A stretch of 64,000 bases of DNA from Flavobacterium sp. MC2016-06 (GCF_009711165.2 NZ_WMID02000007.1:124001-188000); one strand, 5' to 3'. Counted from the stretch's first letter, positions 52,727 through 61,183 are shown. Numbers and translations are program-made. The notes: generated by a model from the sequence alone, not told the origin.

Positions 52727-52789
52727 TAATATAGTTTTAATCTTAAGTTATTAATAGAAAATTATGAAAAGAGGTGTTTAAGTATGTTT

Positions 52790-52890
52790 TTTGAAACCAA
52801 TTTCCCTAGCCCTGATAGAAGTGGAAATCCTTTTGTGAAGCTTTAGCGGAACAAAAGATTGTAACGGATAGCAGGAAACAGCTCCTAAAA
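52790..52890. ncRNA. Conserved-looking intergenic element with internal hairpin
   Basis: The sequence reads ccctagccctgatagaagtg, then gaaatccttttgtgaagctt, then acaaaagattgtaacggata and gcaggaaacagctcc. An inverted pair atccttttgt (52827-52836) / acaaaagatt (52851-52860) forms a stem with one mismatch. I have a recollection, not verifiable here, of very similar sequence in other Flavobacteriaceae genomes. It could be a small RNA, terminator or repeat element. Strand unknown. Confidence 0.35.
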
Positions 52891-52976
52891 CAGCTAATAA
52901 TTCTGCTAAATTAAAATGAGAATCATCTCCTAAAAAACTTGAAACATGAAACATACAACTTTCAACAAAAATTTCG

Positions 52977-52984
52977 TAATTTTG
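52977..52984 (+). promoter_or_regulatory. -7 box upstream of prfA
   Basis: TAATTTTG fits TAnnTTTG exactly, 26 nt before the prfA ATG. No clear -33 TTG is seen at the expected spacing. Confidence 0.5.
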
Positions 52985-53009
52985 CACTCCAAATAAAAGG
53001 GATTATAAA

Positions 53010-54086
53010 ATGTTAGATAGACTTCAAATAGTAAAACAACGTTTTGACGAGATTTCAGATTTGATTATCCAGCCGGATGTTATTTCTGATCAGAAACGTT
53101 ATGTGCAATTGAATCAAGAGTACAAAAACTTGAAAGCATTGGCTGAAAAGCGTGATGAGTATGTGCTGTTGATGGCTAATATAGATGAGGCAAACGAAAT
53201 TATTGCTGATGGAAGTGATGCAGATATGACCGAAATGGCCAAAATGCAATTGGATGAAGCAAAAGAAAGACTGCCTGAACTAGAGGAAGAAATTAAATTT
53301 ATGTTGATTCCGAAAGATCCTGAAGATGCTAAAAACGTTATGGTTGAGATTCGTGCAGGTACGGGTGGAGACGAAGCGAGTATTTTTGCTGGAGATTTAT
53401 TCAGAATGTACACTAAATATTGTGAGAATAACGGTTGGAGAACTTCGGTTGTTGATATGAACGAAGGAACTTCAGGCGGATTTAAAGAGGTTATTTTTGA
53501 AGTTACCGGAGAAGATGTTTACGGAACTTTAAAATTTGAAGCTGGAGTACACCGTGTACAACGTGTTCCTCAGACAGAAACGCAAGGTCGTGTGCATACA
53601 TCGGCAGCTACGGTTATGGTTTTACCAGAAGCGGAAGAATTTGATGTACAAATTGATATGAACGATGTTCGTGTTGATTTCTTCTGTTCGTCTGGACCTG
53701 GAGGACAATCTGTAAATACTACGAAATCTGCGGTACGTTTAACGCACATTCCAACTGGTTTGGTGGCACAATGTCAGGATCAGAAATCGCAGCATAAAAA
53801 TAAAGATAAAGCGTTGAATGTTTTACGTTCTCGTTTGTACGAACAAGAATTGGCTAAGAAAGAAGCTGAAGATGCTACAAAACGTACTTCTCAGGTTAGT
53901 TCTGGTGACCGTTCGGCTAAGATTCGTACTTATAACTATGCTCAAGGTCGTGTAACCGATCATAGAGTTGGTTTAACGCTGTACGATTTAGGAAACATCA
54001 TGAATGGTGATATTCAGAAAATTGTTGCTGAGCTTCAATTGGTGAATAATATGGAGAAATTGAAAGAAGCTTCGGAAGTTTTTTAA
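53010..54086 (+). CDS. prfA: Peptide chain release factor 1
   Basis: RF1 recognises UAA/UAG stop codons and triggers peptide release. The 358-residue length is standard. The GGQ catalytic motif is in [18 protein letters not shown], preceded by [18 protein letters not shown]. The tRNA-mimic domain carries the [13 protein letters not shown] and HRVGLTLY blocks. The codon-recognition PxT motif is not pinned down by eye. The gene is alone, with its own -7 box and a strong terminator. Confidence 0.97.
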   Translation: MLDRLQIVKQRFDEISDLIIQPDVISDQKRYVQLNQEYKNLKALAEKRDEYVLLMANIDEANEIIADGSDADMTEMAKMQLDEAKERLPELEEEIKFMLIPKDPEDAKNVMVEIRAGTGGDEASIFAGDLFRMYTKYCENNGWRTSVVDMNEGTSGGFKEVIFEVTGEDVYGTLKFEAGVHRVQRVPQTETQGRVHTSAATVMVLPEAEEFDVQIDMNDVRVDFFCSSGPGGQSVNTTKSAVRLTHIPTGLVAQCQDQKSQHKNKDKALNVLRSRLYEQELAKKEAEDATKRTSQVSSGDRSAKIRTYNYAQGRVTDHRVGLTLYDLGNIMNGDIQKIVAELQLVNNMEKLKEASEVF

Positions 54087-54110
54087 GTTTTTTCGGAGGA
54101 AAGAAAATAG

Positions 54111-54146
54111 AAAAAAGCTGTTTCACTAGTGAAACAGCTTTTTTTG
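54111..54146 (+). terminator. Terminator of prfA
   Basis: aaaaagctgtttcac (54112-54126) pairs with gtgaaacagcttttt (54129-54144) and is followed by T residues, 25 nt after the stop codon. Confidence 0.9.
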
Positions 54147-54157
54147 TGTTCTTAATT

Positions 54158-54388
54158 TGTCATTGCGAGGAACGAAGCAATCACATTTGTTATATCAAGC
54201 TTTGGTGGAGCTTCTTGTGAAGATCCTTCGTTCCTCAGAATGACAAAATTGTGGCTGTTTTAGTTTTAAAAGCGTACGCAGATTTTACTCTCATTTTTGT
54301 CATTCTGAGGAACGAAGGATCTTCGTGTGCAATTCCTCAATCTTTGCGTCTTTTTGTTAGTGAGTTTGCTTCGTTCCTCGCAATGACA
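54158..54388. repeat. Double palindromic repeat (gaggaacgaag type)
   Basis: There are two units in opposite orientation, about 54158-54246 and 54298-54388. The outer arms tgtcattgcgaggaacgaag and cttcgttcctcgcaatgaca pair, and the inner arms gaagatccttcgttcctcag and ctgaggaacgaaggatcttc pair. Thus the 231-nt whole is itself a large inverted repeat. The start (gtcatt) is like the tcgacgaaggag palindromes at 31976 and 43782, suggesting related element families. Confidence 0.82.
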
Positions 54389-54664
54389 CAAACTGCGCGG
54401 AAAGGATTAAAAACAAAAAAGCAAAGTAAAACATATAGTTATACTTTGCTTTTTATTTATAAGGCTCTAATTATACAATTAGAATTTATAGTGAAGGATA
54501 TTAACTCTTTAATCGTTTGTTTGAAAAACGTATAAAGTAAGTTAGATACCTAGAAATATTCTTGTAAATTCAAGACATTTATATAGGTTAGAGTACATGT
54601 ACACACCATTTTTTAATACTATTTCGCTTAACTTTTCCATAATACATAAATTTTAGTTAGACAA

Positions 54665-55039
54665 TTACTCTTGTGATGGTTCGTATGGTGATGGTTCTTC
54701 TTTTTCTTTAGAAGAATCATGCGGTTTAGAAACTAAGTTTGTTACGACAAGCTGTACAATTGAACCTAAGATTCCTTTAAAAAAGTTGTCGCCTTTTCCA
54801 ACAACAAATCTTTTGGCCAGATATCCAATTCCGATACTAATTGCAGATTGCGCTAGATTACTTTTAAATCCGACGGTTTCATTGATTTCTTCAACCGTAT
54901 TCCGAATAAGATTAAGAGGTTTCAGATTCTCTTTGATTTCATCGATTTCATCTTTAATTGCGCACCATTCATCATCCTGTCGATTTTCTAAAAGCCGAAT
55001 CCTCTGATTTAGTGTATTAATATTATAAACAGTTTCCAT
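54665..55039 (-). CDS. Small protein with coiled coil and membrane-like helix, function unknown
   Basis: A 124-residue protein. Its N-terminal half is a coiled coil (LNQRIRLLENRQDD, then IKDEIDEIKENLKPLNLIRN). A semi-hydrophobic part follows (LAQSAISIGIGYLAKRF, GILGSIVQLVVTNLV), and the tail is acidic and Pro-rich (EKEEPSPYEPSQE). It lies 26 nt downstream of the holin-like gene in a run of small membrane protein genes. It probably belongs with them; function unknown. Confidence 0.65.
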   Translation of the reverse strand: METVYNINTLNQRIRLLENRQDDEWCAIKDEIDEIKENLKPLNLIRNTVEEINETVGFKSNLAQSAISIGIGYLAKRFVVGKGDNFFKGILGSIVQLVVTNLVSKPHDSSKEKEEPSPYEPSQE

Positions 55040-55065
55040 AACAGTTTTTTTTAGATTAATTCAAA

Positions 55066-55437
55066 TCAGTTTTGATTTTCTTCTTTAGTTTCTTTTAAAA
55101 TGCTGGAAACGATCATGTTTCCAATAGGAGTTTTAATTAATTTGTGCTGCGTTTTGTGCATCACAATGGCAACAATTAAATAAAAGAGTGCCATGATAAA
55201 AAAACCGTAATAATACTCTCCAAGCAATTTTCCCAGCCATAAACTTATCCCGATATTTAGAAATAAAGTAAAAAATGCAACAACAGCTCCAACTGCTATT
55301 CTAGATGTTAATGTAGACAATACGTCTGCAGAGGCCGATACTGTTTTGAGTTTAATTAATTCTAAACTCGTTTTAGTATAGTTTTCTGCCTTTTCATAAA
55401 GATTTAAGTTGTCGTTTGTTGTTGCATTTGATTCCAT
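55066..55437 (-). CDS. Phage-holin-like (Holin-X/Phage_holin_3_6) membrane protein
   Basis: A 123-residue membrane protein with two hydrophobic hairpin segments (IAVGAVVAFFTLFLNIGISLWL and YGFFIMALFYLIVAIVM), an N-terminal helix ELIKLKTVSASADVL and a C-terminal amphipathic region. This is the pattern of the chromosomal 'phage holin family' proteins that accompany YtxH genes in Bacteroidota stress clusters; it is not part of a prophage here. It lies 37 nt downstream of the YtxH gene. Confidence 0.8.
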   Translation of the reverse strand: MESNATTNDNLNLYEKAENYTKTSLELIKLKTVSASADVLSTLTSRIAVGAVVAFFTLFLNIGISLWLGKLLGEYYYGFFIMALFYLIVAIVMHKTQHKLIKTPIGNMIVSSILKETKEENQN

Positions 55438-55474
55438 GATATAAGGGTTTTATGGTTTAAAAAAATCACTTTTT

Positions 55475-55783
55475 TTAGTAGTTCGTTTTTACCGTTTTTG
55501 CTTCATCTTTCATAGCGTTGAAGTCTTCTTTTGCAGCATTAAATTTGGCTTTTCCATCTTCTAAGATATCTTTTCCGTTAGCTTTAATGGTATGCAGAAT
55601 ATCATCAACTTTACCCTTTAAATTATCTTTGTAATCTTTTGATTTATCTGATATTTTTTTTCTTGATTTATCTGATATTTTTTTTCTGGTATTTGAACCT
55701 TTATCTGGTGCAAATAATACTCCTAAAAATGCTCCCGCCGCTGCGGCTCCTAAAATTCCTAAAACTGTGGTGCTCGTTTTCAT
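55475..55783 (-). CDS. YtxH domain-containing protein
   Basis: A 102-residue protein. The N-terminal membrane segment VLGILGAAAAGAFLGVLFAPD with the following KGSNTRKKI is the YtxH signature. A Lys-rich helical tail follows, containing a tandem repeat (KKISDKS twice at residues 34-47, DNA about 55640-55690). YtxH proteins are linked to general stress. It lies between the holin-like gene and the 50-residue membrane protein gene, all on the minus strand. Confidence 0.88.
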   Translation of the reverse strand: MKTSTTVLGILGAAAAGAFLGVLFAPDKGSNTRKKISDKSRKKISDKSKDYKDNLKGKVDDILHTIKANGKDILEDGKAKFNAAKEDFNAMKDEAKTVKTNY

Positions 55784-55825
55784 AATAATTGTTTTTAATG
55801 GATTAATATTTAATATAATGTTGAT

Positions 55826-55978
55826 TTAAATTTCTCGACCTTTTATAAGTCTAAATAGTATCGCAATAATGGCAATAACCAATAAGATGTGAATGATACT
55901 TCCGAGGCTGTAAACAAAGAAGCCTAAAGCCCAAAGAATAACAAGGATCACTGCGATGGTATATAATAAGTTTGACAT
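55826..55978 (-). CDS. lmo0937 family small membrane protein
   Basis: A 50-residue protein, below most length cut-offs. From the ATG at 55978 the translation reads MSNLLYTIAVILVILWALGF, then FVYSLGSIIHILLVIAIIAI and LFRLIKGREI, then TAA. It has two membrane segments and the central GxxxHxLLVIAII pattern known in the lmo0937 family. It sits at the head of the small membrane protein run in the usual setting of such stress-linked proteins. Confidence 0.85.
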   Translation of the reverse strand: MSNLLYTIAVILVILWALGFFVYSLGSIIHILLVIAIIAILFRLIKGREI

Positions 55979-56014
55979 GGTTCTTATTTTTATGGTTTAT
56001 AATTAATTGTTTTT

Positions 56015-56656
56015 TTAATTCAGTTTATACGAAAGGTATAAAGTCAAATTACTATTTTTTGCGTCTGGAAAAGTATAAGTAGTTCCAGCAACGGTTCTTT
56101 CTTTACCAACGGTTGTAAGACCATAATTATATCTTAAACCAATGCTTATGGGGTTAAAATCTACTCCAACACCTGCAGATAAACCAGCATCAAATTTATT
56201 TAGATCATCAGTATCGATGTCTTCATTAAAATTAATGTCTCCGTCTCCTGTAACTTTAGAACTTACCAAGTAAGAAGCATAACCACCGGCATGTACATTA
56301 AAGTTTTTGGTAATGTTTACTCTTACTAATAAAGGAACTTCGATATAATTTAATCTGAATTTTGCATTTCCAGTTGCAAAAGCATTGTTATAATCTAATT
56401 CGGCACCCTTTGTGGTGAATAAAATCTCTGGCTGAATCGCAATAAAATCCGAAACAGGCAGTGTTGCATAAACACCAGCATTAAAGCCGTATAAAACATT
56501 ATCGTCATCAGCATCATTCTGATATAAATTAGACATGTTAAATCCTCCTTTTACACCAAATTCGGTGTTAACATTGTTGTCTTGAGCGTGCAGCATTCCA
56601 AATGAAGCTGATAAAAAAAGGGTTAAGGCGCATAAAAAATTTGATTGCATTTTCAT
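56015..56656 (-). CDS. Outer-membrane beta-barrel (porin-like) protein
   Basis: A 213-residue OMP_b-brl-type protein. A signal peptide (ALTLFLSASFGMLHAQ) precedes barrel strands such as TEFGVKGGFNMSNLY, YGFNAGVYATLPVSDF, IEVPLLVRVNITKNFNVH, FDAGLSAGVGVDF and the final LTLYLSYKLN. An ATG two codons in (56650) is an alternative start. It lies 37 nt downstream of the DUF4142-like gene. Such proteins often support envelope integrity; no specific role is shown. Confidence 0.85.
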   Translation of the reverse strand: MKMQSNFLCALTLFLSASFGMLHAQDNNVNTEFGVKGGFNMSNLYQNDADDDNVLYGFNAGVYATLPVSDFIAIQPEILFTTKGAELDYNNAFATGNAKFRLNYIEVPLLVRVNITKNFNVHAGGYASYLVSSKVTGDGDINFNEDIDTDDLNKFDAGLSAGVGVDFNPISIGLRYNYGLTTVGKERTVAGTTYTFPDAKNSNLTLYLSYKLN

Positions 56657-56693
56657 AATAAAAAAAATTAGTTAATAGATAGATATTAGGCTT

Positions 56694-57263
56694 TTATATA
56701 ATTTGTTTTTGAATACTTTCTGTTTCTCGTAAGAGTTTATATTGTTCTGGTAAATACTGTAATACAAGCTTTAAAATCGTTTTATCGTTGGTATCTTTAT
56801 AAATAGATTCAAACAATTCTATTTGTTCTTCTAAAGACTCGGTAATAGAATTTAAATAAGCATTTTTAAAACTGGCGTCATTGGCATCAATCAAAGCATA
56901 CAAATCTCTTTTGTGTGTAGCATTTATTTCTGAGATGATAACGAGCTTTTTACTAGCTAATCTTGAAACGTCTCGCTGTAATTGATTTTGATGATCTTCA
57001 ATCTCTCTGCTTAATTCTTGTATAGTACTTTCAGAACATTTTTGTTGTGCAATCTGACTTTTAGAAATAATAGATTTACTCACATTTGCCGTTGCAATCA
57101 AAAAGAAGGCTTCAACTTCTTCTGTTTGGTTTTTACTAAAATTTTCACCTTTTAAAGAAATTTCTATCGGATTATTTTTTCTGCACGAGACAGTAAATAA
57201 AATAACAGCCAATAAAAAAATAAGTTTTAAAATTGTCGCTTTTAGTGGGGGCGTTGTTTTCAT
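56694..57263 (-). CDS. DUF4142-like lipoprotein
   Basis: A 189-residue lipoprotein (IFLLAVILFTVSC, Cys27). It is all-helical, with AFFLIATANVSKSIISKSQI, then SREIEDHQNQLQRDVSRLAS containing the EDHxxxL motif. This fits the ferritin-like DUF4142 pattern loosely. The later helices with ALIDANDASFKNAYL and EQIELFESIYKDT also fit. It probably belongs to the same envelope-stress operon as the downstream barrel gene. Function unknown. Confidence 0.68.
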   Translation of the reverse strand: MKTTPPLKATILKLIFLLAVILFTVSCRKNNPIEISLKGENFSKNQTEEVEAFFLIATANVSKSIISKSQIAQQKCSESTIQELSREIEDHQNQLQRDVSRLASKKLVIISEINATHKRDLYALIDANDASFKNAYLNSITESLEEQIELFESIYKDTNDKTILKLVLQYLPEQYKLLRETESIQKQII

Positions 57264-57337
57264 TATTTCTTTATAAAAGATTACATTACAAAGATGCTAA
57301 CGATTGAAAGATTTTTCTTTACAGCATAAAAAAGAAA

Positions 57338-57371
57338 CGTTATATAATTCCCATAATGGACTTATATAACG
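57338..57371 (-). terminator. Hairpin downstream of the histidine kinase gene
   Basis: cgttatata (57338-57346) pairs with tatataacg (57363-57371). It lies 27 nt beyond the kinase stop on the minus strand. The stem is AT-rich, so the evidence is weak. Confidence 0.4.
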
Positions 57372-57397
57372 CTTATTAAGTAGTTTTTTGAAAGTTT

Positions 57398-59182
57398 TTA
57401 ATCTGGAAGAAATACCGTAAATACAGATCCTTTATTGGGTGTGCTGTCGGCCTTAATATGTCCTTTGTGGTTTTCGACAATCTTTTTGCAGATCGCCAAA
57501 CCTATTCCAGTTCCTGGATAATCTGTTTTAGAATGCAGACGCTGAAACAATACAAAAATGGTTTCTTTAAATTGAGGATCAAATCCCATTCCGTTATCAG
57601 TAAACGTAATTTTATGGAATTTTTTTGTCGCTTGTTCTAAAAGTTCAGGATAATCGGAAGCAGTTACTCTATCACTTTCAATAATAATAGAAGGTATACT
57701 ATTGGGCTGGCTGTATTTTAAAGAATTTCCGATTAAGTTGATAAAAAGCTGTTCGATTTGATATGGAATAACCGATAGCTTAGGAAGTTTTGAAGCAACA
57801 ATAACTGCTCCTTTTTCTTCGATAATTTCGGTCAATTCAGATTCGGCATTTTCTAATAACTCAGATAAGTTTGTTTTTAGAAATTCTTTTTTAGTCGTGT
57901 TGGTTCTCGAAAATAAAAGTAAATCATCAATTAAAACACGCATTCTTTTAGCCGAAACTTCAATTTTATTGATGTAATTTTTGGCACTATCAGAAAGTAC
58001 AGCCTTATCTTCATCAGAAACTCGGGAAATAAAAGTTTGAATTTTTCTAAGGGGTTCTTGTAAATCGTGACTTGCAACATGGTTAAAAGAAGCCAGCTCT
58101 TTATTACTTTTTTCTAATTCCTTATTACGTTCCTGCAATTCGATATTTAGCAAATGCTCATCGGTAATATCAAAATTAATTCCCAGCAGGATTTTACTTC
58201 CTTGCTGATCCGTCAATAATTTTCCGGTTGATTTAAAATATCTAATTTCATTACTTGGAAGCAGAATTTTGTAATAAACAAAAGGAAGTCCTTTTTTATC
58301 AATAATACCGTCCATAGATTTAGAAACGGCTTCTTTATCGTCTGGATGTACAAAATCTAGTAAAGTTTCTTTGTCTGGAACAAAAGAGTGGGGTGTACGG
58401 CCTAATAAACGAAATTGATTGTCTGAATAATCTATTTTATCGGCATCTAAATCCCATTGCCAAGTACTGAATTTACCAATAATTTCAGATTCTGCAATTA
58501 GACCGCTAGAGATTAAAAGTTTTTTATTAAAGACTTTCAATCGTTCAAAATCACGACTGATTTGTCTGTATGCCAATAATATAAAACTTAACGCTACTAA
58601 AAATAAAGAAATAGAGAAAAGCGGACTTAAAGAAATTTCTTCATCATAAATTTTAAGTCTGTTTTTTAAATACGTTTTCTCGATGTCATTCATTTCGTCT
58701 ACTTTAAAACGAATATTTTCCATCAAAATACGACCGCCAAACATATGATTGTCTAGTTTTCGTTTATCATATGTTTTTGGGTTGCTGTATTTTAAACAGT
58801 TTTCAAACGAAACAAATCGTTGAATAATTAATTTAAATAAGTTTTTAAGATTTTCCTGCTGTTTCGGATTGTCGGCAGTTAGTTTTTTTAAAGTAATAAG
58901 AGACGTATTTACTTTATCGCGCGAATAAATATAAGGCGTTAAAAAACGAGCATTTTTGGTAATAATATAGCCTCGCTGTCCTGTTTCGGCATCTTTTATG
59001 GCCGACATTAAACGTTCTAATTGAATGTTTATTTCATAAGTATGCATAACCACTTTACTCGATTCATTCAAGTCTTGGTTATGTTTGTAAGCAATTGAGG
59101 AAAGAAATAACAGAATGAAAACTGCGATTACAAAAATAACCCTCAATGAGTTTGAAGAATTAAAATTCGGTATCCACTTCAT
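57398..59182 (-). CDS. Sensor histidine kinase (CHASE3-PAS-HisKA-HATPase)
   Basis: A 594-residue inner-membrane kinase. It has two membrane segments (about 12-30 and 185-205) bracketing a periplasmic CHASE3 domain (ERLMSAIKDAETGQRGYIIT). A PAS domain follows at about 235-345 (WQWDLDADKIDYSD, FDITDEHL). The phosphoacceptor helix is NHVASHDLQEPLRKIQTF (His in SHDLQEPL). The ATPase domain has N box LINLIGNSLKYS, FTDNGMGFD and GTGIGLAICKKIV. Its gene follows the response regulator by 22 nt in a three-gene operon. Confidence 0.93.
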   Translation of the reverse strand: MKWIPNFNSSNSLRVIFVIAVFILLFLSSIAYKHNQDLNESSKVVMHTYEINIQLERLMSAIKDAETGQRGYIITKNARFLTPYIYSRDKVNTSLITLKKLTADNPKQQENLKNLFKLIIQRFVSFENCLKYSNPKTYDKRKLDNHMFGGRILMENIRFKVDEMNDIEKTYLKNRLKIYDEEISLSPLFSISLFLVALSFILLAYRQISRDFERLKVFNKKLLISSGLIAESEIIGKFSTWQWDLDADKIDYSDNQFRLLGRTPHSFVPDKETLLDFVHPDDKEAVSKSMDGIIDKKGLPFVYYKILLPSNEIRYFKSTGKLLTDQQGSKILLGINFDITDEHLLNIELQERNKELEKSNKELASFNHVASHDLQEPLRKIQTFISRVSDEDKAVLSDSAKNYINKIEVSAKRMRVLIDDLLLFSRTNTTKKEFLKTNLSELLENAESELTEIIEEKGAVIVASKLPKLSVIPYQIEQLFINLIGNSLKYSQPNSIPSIIIESDRVTASDYPELLEQATKKFHKITFTDNGMGFDPQFKETIFVLFQRLHSKTDYPGTGIGLAICKKIVENHKGHIKADSTPNKGSVFTVFLPD

Positions 59183-59204
59183 TGGTATGCTTATTATACT
59201 TATT

Positions 59205-59654
59205 TTATTTTAGGCGCAGCAAGAAATTATCACGATTTAACCCAGAGGTATGATAGTGCCAGTTTACGGTTACCACCTCATTAATTATTTTTTTAAGAGT
59301 ATTAAAATCGCTTGGTTTTTTAATGTAAATATTAGCACCTTGAATAAAAGTATCTTCAATATCTTCTTCAGACGAAGAAGTAGAATAAATGGCAATGATT
59401 ATATCTTTTAAATGCTCTGTTTTTTTTATTTCGATCAAACACTCTTTACCTGTTTTTTTAGGCATATTTAAATCCAGAAATAAGATATCGGGTTTTTTAT
59501 TGTCAGGATTCATTAAATGATCCATTAATTGCATTCCGTCATGGACAAAGTCAACGTCTGTTTGTATTTTGATTTCTTCAAAAGCATCTTTAAAAAAAAG
59601 GCGATCATCTTCATCATCATCCGCTAATAAAATATATAATGCGTTTTTCTGCAT
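59205..59654 (-). CDS. Single-domain response regulator
   Basis: A 149-residue receiver domain without an output domain. It has the acidic pocket DDDEDD near residue 12, the phosphoacceptor Asp in DILFLDLNMPKKTG, the Ser/Thr in IYSTSS and the Lys in IYIKKPSDFN. It lies 22 nt upstream of the CHASE3 kinase gene and 20 nt downstream of an AraC-type regulator. Such Rcp1/CheY-like proteins usually relay phosphate from bacteriophytochrome-like or CHASE3 kinases. Confidence 0.92.
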   Translation of the reverse strand: MQKNALYILLADDDEDDRLFFKDAFEEIKIQTDVDFVHDGMQLMDHLMNPDNKKPDILFLDLNMPKKTGKECLIEIKKTEHLKDIIIAIYSTSSSEEDIEDTFIQGANIYIKKPSDFNTLKKIINEVVTVNWHYHTSGLNRDNFLLRLK

Positions 59655-59674
59655 TTTAGTGTGGTATTTGGGTT

Positions 59675-60226
59675 TTATTTTAAATTTTCTCTGCGCTTCT
59701 TAATTATTCTCTGAAAAGCTGAGGGTGTTATTCCGGTCGTATTTTTAAACTGTGTACTCAAATGTGCAACACTCGAGTAATTTAGTAAAAAAGCAATTTC
59801 CGTCAAACTCATTTCATTAATAATAATTAATTGTTTAGCTCTTTCAATTTTCTGTAAAATAATAAAATTTTCGATAGAAGAATACGTTACTTCCGAAAAA
59901 ACATTTGATAAATAACCGTAGCTGTGGTTTAATTTTTCGGCCAAGAAAACAGAACTTTTATAATTGTTACTGTCATCCATAAAGACAAGTTCAATTATAG
60001 CATCTTTTATTTTCTGAACCAAGACACTTTTCTGATTTTCTACAACTTCAAAACCATGGGGAGTTAAGTTATTTTTTAAAGATTCGAGTGCATTAGCATC
60101 AAAATTATCATCAATCTCAATTTCTCCAAATCCCAAAGTTGTAAATTTTACATTTTGCTGATCCAGATTATGTTTAAGGTAAAGAGAACAAATGGTATTT
60201 ATGTCGAACTTTATAAATAGCTTCAT
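59675..60226 (-). CDS. AraC family transcriptional regulator
   Basis: A 183-residue protein. The C-terminal 85 residues form the double helix-turn-helix: YSSIENFIILQKIERAKQLI, MSLTEIAFLLNYSSVAHLSTQFKNTTG and ITPSAFQRII. The N-terminal part has a small alpha/beta fold and may be a ligand- or protein-binding domain; it is short for the family. The gene starts an operon with the response regulator and kinase, which could set its activity. Confidence 0.9.
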   Translation of the reverse strand: MKLFIKFDINTICSLYLKHNLDQQNVKFTTLGFGEIEIDDNFDANALESLKNNLTPHGFEVVENQKSVLVQKIKDAIIELVFMDDSNNYKSSVFLAEKLNHSYGYLSNVFSEVTYSSIENFIILQKIERAKQLIIINEMSLTEIAFLLNYSSVAHLSTQFKNTTGITPSAFQRIIKKRRENLK

Positions 60227-60329
60227 TTTATAAAAATTTGGTTAAAGATAATTAATTTATTTTTGGTTATAGCTTTTAATGCTTGTTACAGTACAGAAAC
60301 GGTAAAAAATAATTATAAAACTCTCAAAA

Positions 60330-60364
60330 AAATACCGTCTAATAGTTTTGTATTAGACGGTATC
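60330..60364 (-). terminator. Terminator of the CsbD-like gene
   Basis: aataccgtctaata (60331-60344) pairs with tattagacggtat (60351-60363), with an A run on the left. It lies 22 nt beyond the stop on the minus strand. Confidence 0.82.
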
Positions 60365-60384
60365 CTTGATTGAGCCTTAAGGGT

Positions 60385-60570
60385 TTACAAATCTGAAAGG
60401 ATTTGATGAAACTCCTCTTTTGTTTTTCCCAATTTTTGCTGAAGTCTTCCATACATTTCGTCTTCCTTACCTTCAGCAAACATCAAATCATCATCTGTCA
60501 GAGTTGCATATTTTTGTTTAAGTTTCCCTTTTAACTCATTCCAATTTCCTTTTATTTCAGTAGTATTCAT
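60385..60570 (-). CDS. CsbD family stress protein
   Basis: A 61-residue, charged, helical protein. The CsbD pattern is complete: [24 protein letters not shown], then [20 protein letters not shown]. CsbD-family proteins are induced by general stress; their biochemical role is unknown. It stands alone with its own terminator, between the AraC regulator and dps. Confidence 0.93.
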   Translation of the reverse strand: MNTTEIKGNWNELKGKLKQKYATLTDDDLMFAEGKEDEMYGRLQQKLGKTKEEFHQILSDL

Positions 60571-60676
60571 GACCGTAATTTTTATGTATTAATAGTATTG
60601 TAAAATTGCATAATCTTGGCAGGTTTTGTGTTACATCAATTCCTGCTTGTGCTGCATAATTCACATTTTAGTTTTT

Positions 60677-61150
60677 TTAAACCTGATAACGGCGTAAAAT
60701 CCAAGCCATTTTTTCATGTTCTTGAAGCAGACCCGTTATAAAATCGGCCGAACCAACATCGTGATTGTCGTTTTCAAAAACCGGAATATAGTCTCTAAAT
60801 TCAGTAACCAATTGTTCGTGATTGTCTAAAAGTTCTTCCAGCATATGTTTTTGAGAAGCATATTCTTTAGGCGATTCTTTAAGAGTAGAATTATCAATAA
60901 ACTCTTTCATTGTTCCAATTGTTTTTTCGCCAAGCTGGCTGATGCGTTCTGCAACTTCATCAATATTAGCCTCTAGAATTCGGTATTGTTCCTCAAACAG
61001 TTTATGCAATTCCATGAAGCTATTTCCTGAAATATTCCAGTGAAATTTTCTAGTCTTTACATACAACGTCATTTCGTTAGATAAAATCGTGGCTAATATA
61101 CCTGCACTCTTCTTTAAATTCTTTGGGGTAATTCCAATATTTGGGCTCAT
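60677..61150 (-). CDS. dps: Dps family ferritin-like protein
   Basis: A 157-residue DNA-binding-from-starved-cells protein. It protects DNA by oxidising and storing iron. The ferroxidase-site pattern is visible: KFHWNISGNSFMELHKLFEEQY with the two His and the Glu/Asp, followed by NIDEVAERI. Four-helix length is normal. It is divergent from the OmpA gene. A candidate operator palindrome is at 61221-61257 and a -7-like box is at 61176-61183. Confidence 0.93.
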   Translation of the reverse strand: MSPNIGITPKNLKKSAGILATILSNEMTLYVKTRKFHWNISGNSFMELHKLFEEQYRILEANIDEVAERISQLGEKTIGTMKEFIDNSTLKESPKEYASQKHMLEELLDNHEQLVTEFRDYIPVFENDNHDVGSADFITGLLQEHEKMAWILRRYQV

Positions 61151-61175
61151 AATTGTTTGATTTTCTGTTTGTTTT

Positions 61176-61183
61176 CAAAAATA
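61176..61183 (-). promoter_or_regulatory. -7 box upstream of dps
   Basis: On the minus strand TATTTTTG fits the TAnnTTTG consensus, 26 nt before the ATG. The -33 element is not convincing at the expected spacing. Confidence 0.45.

Larger units (their letters stand above)
52657..53009. other. Intergenic region upstream of prfA and of TssD fusion 2
   Basis: A 353-nt gap between divergent genes. It holds the TssD fusion 2 promoter (52701-52726), the element at 52790-52890 and the prfA -7 box. I reject the small minus-strand frame across it. Confidence 0.6.
54087..54664. other. Intergenic region with terminator and large inverted repeat
   Basis: A 578-nt stretch with the prfA terminator (54111-54146) and the double palindrome at 54158-54388. 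A plus-strand frame of 94 codons over the repeat looks spurious. Nothing further is seen from 54390 to 54664. Confidence 0.6.

Noticed and set aside
52778..52987. 69-residue minus-strand reading frame upstream of prfA
   Set aside because: It lies across the conserved intergenic element and overlaps the prfA promoter; no protein motif.
31976..54388. CRISPR array from the recurring palindromes
   Set aside because: Copies are far apart, not regularly spaced, and no cas genes are present.
54251..54535. 94-residue plus-strand reading frame
   Set aside because: It is translated from the double palindrome (gaggaacgaag type) and the AT-rich spacer; no gene-like features.
55066..55437. Prophage remnant, because of the holin-like protein
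   Set aside because: Neighbours are YtxH, lmo0937 and CsbD-type stress genes; no phage structural or lysis genes occur.
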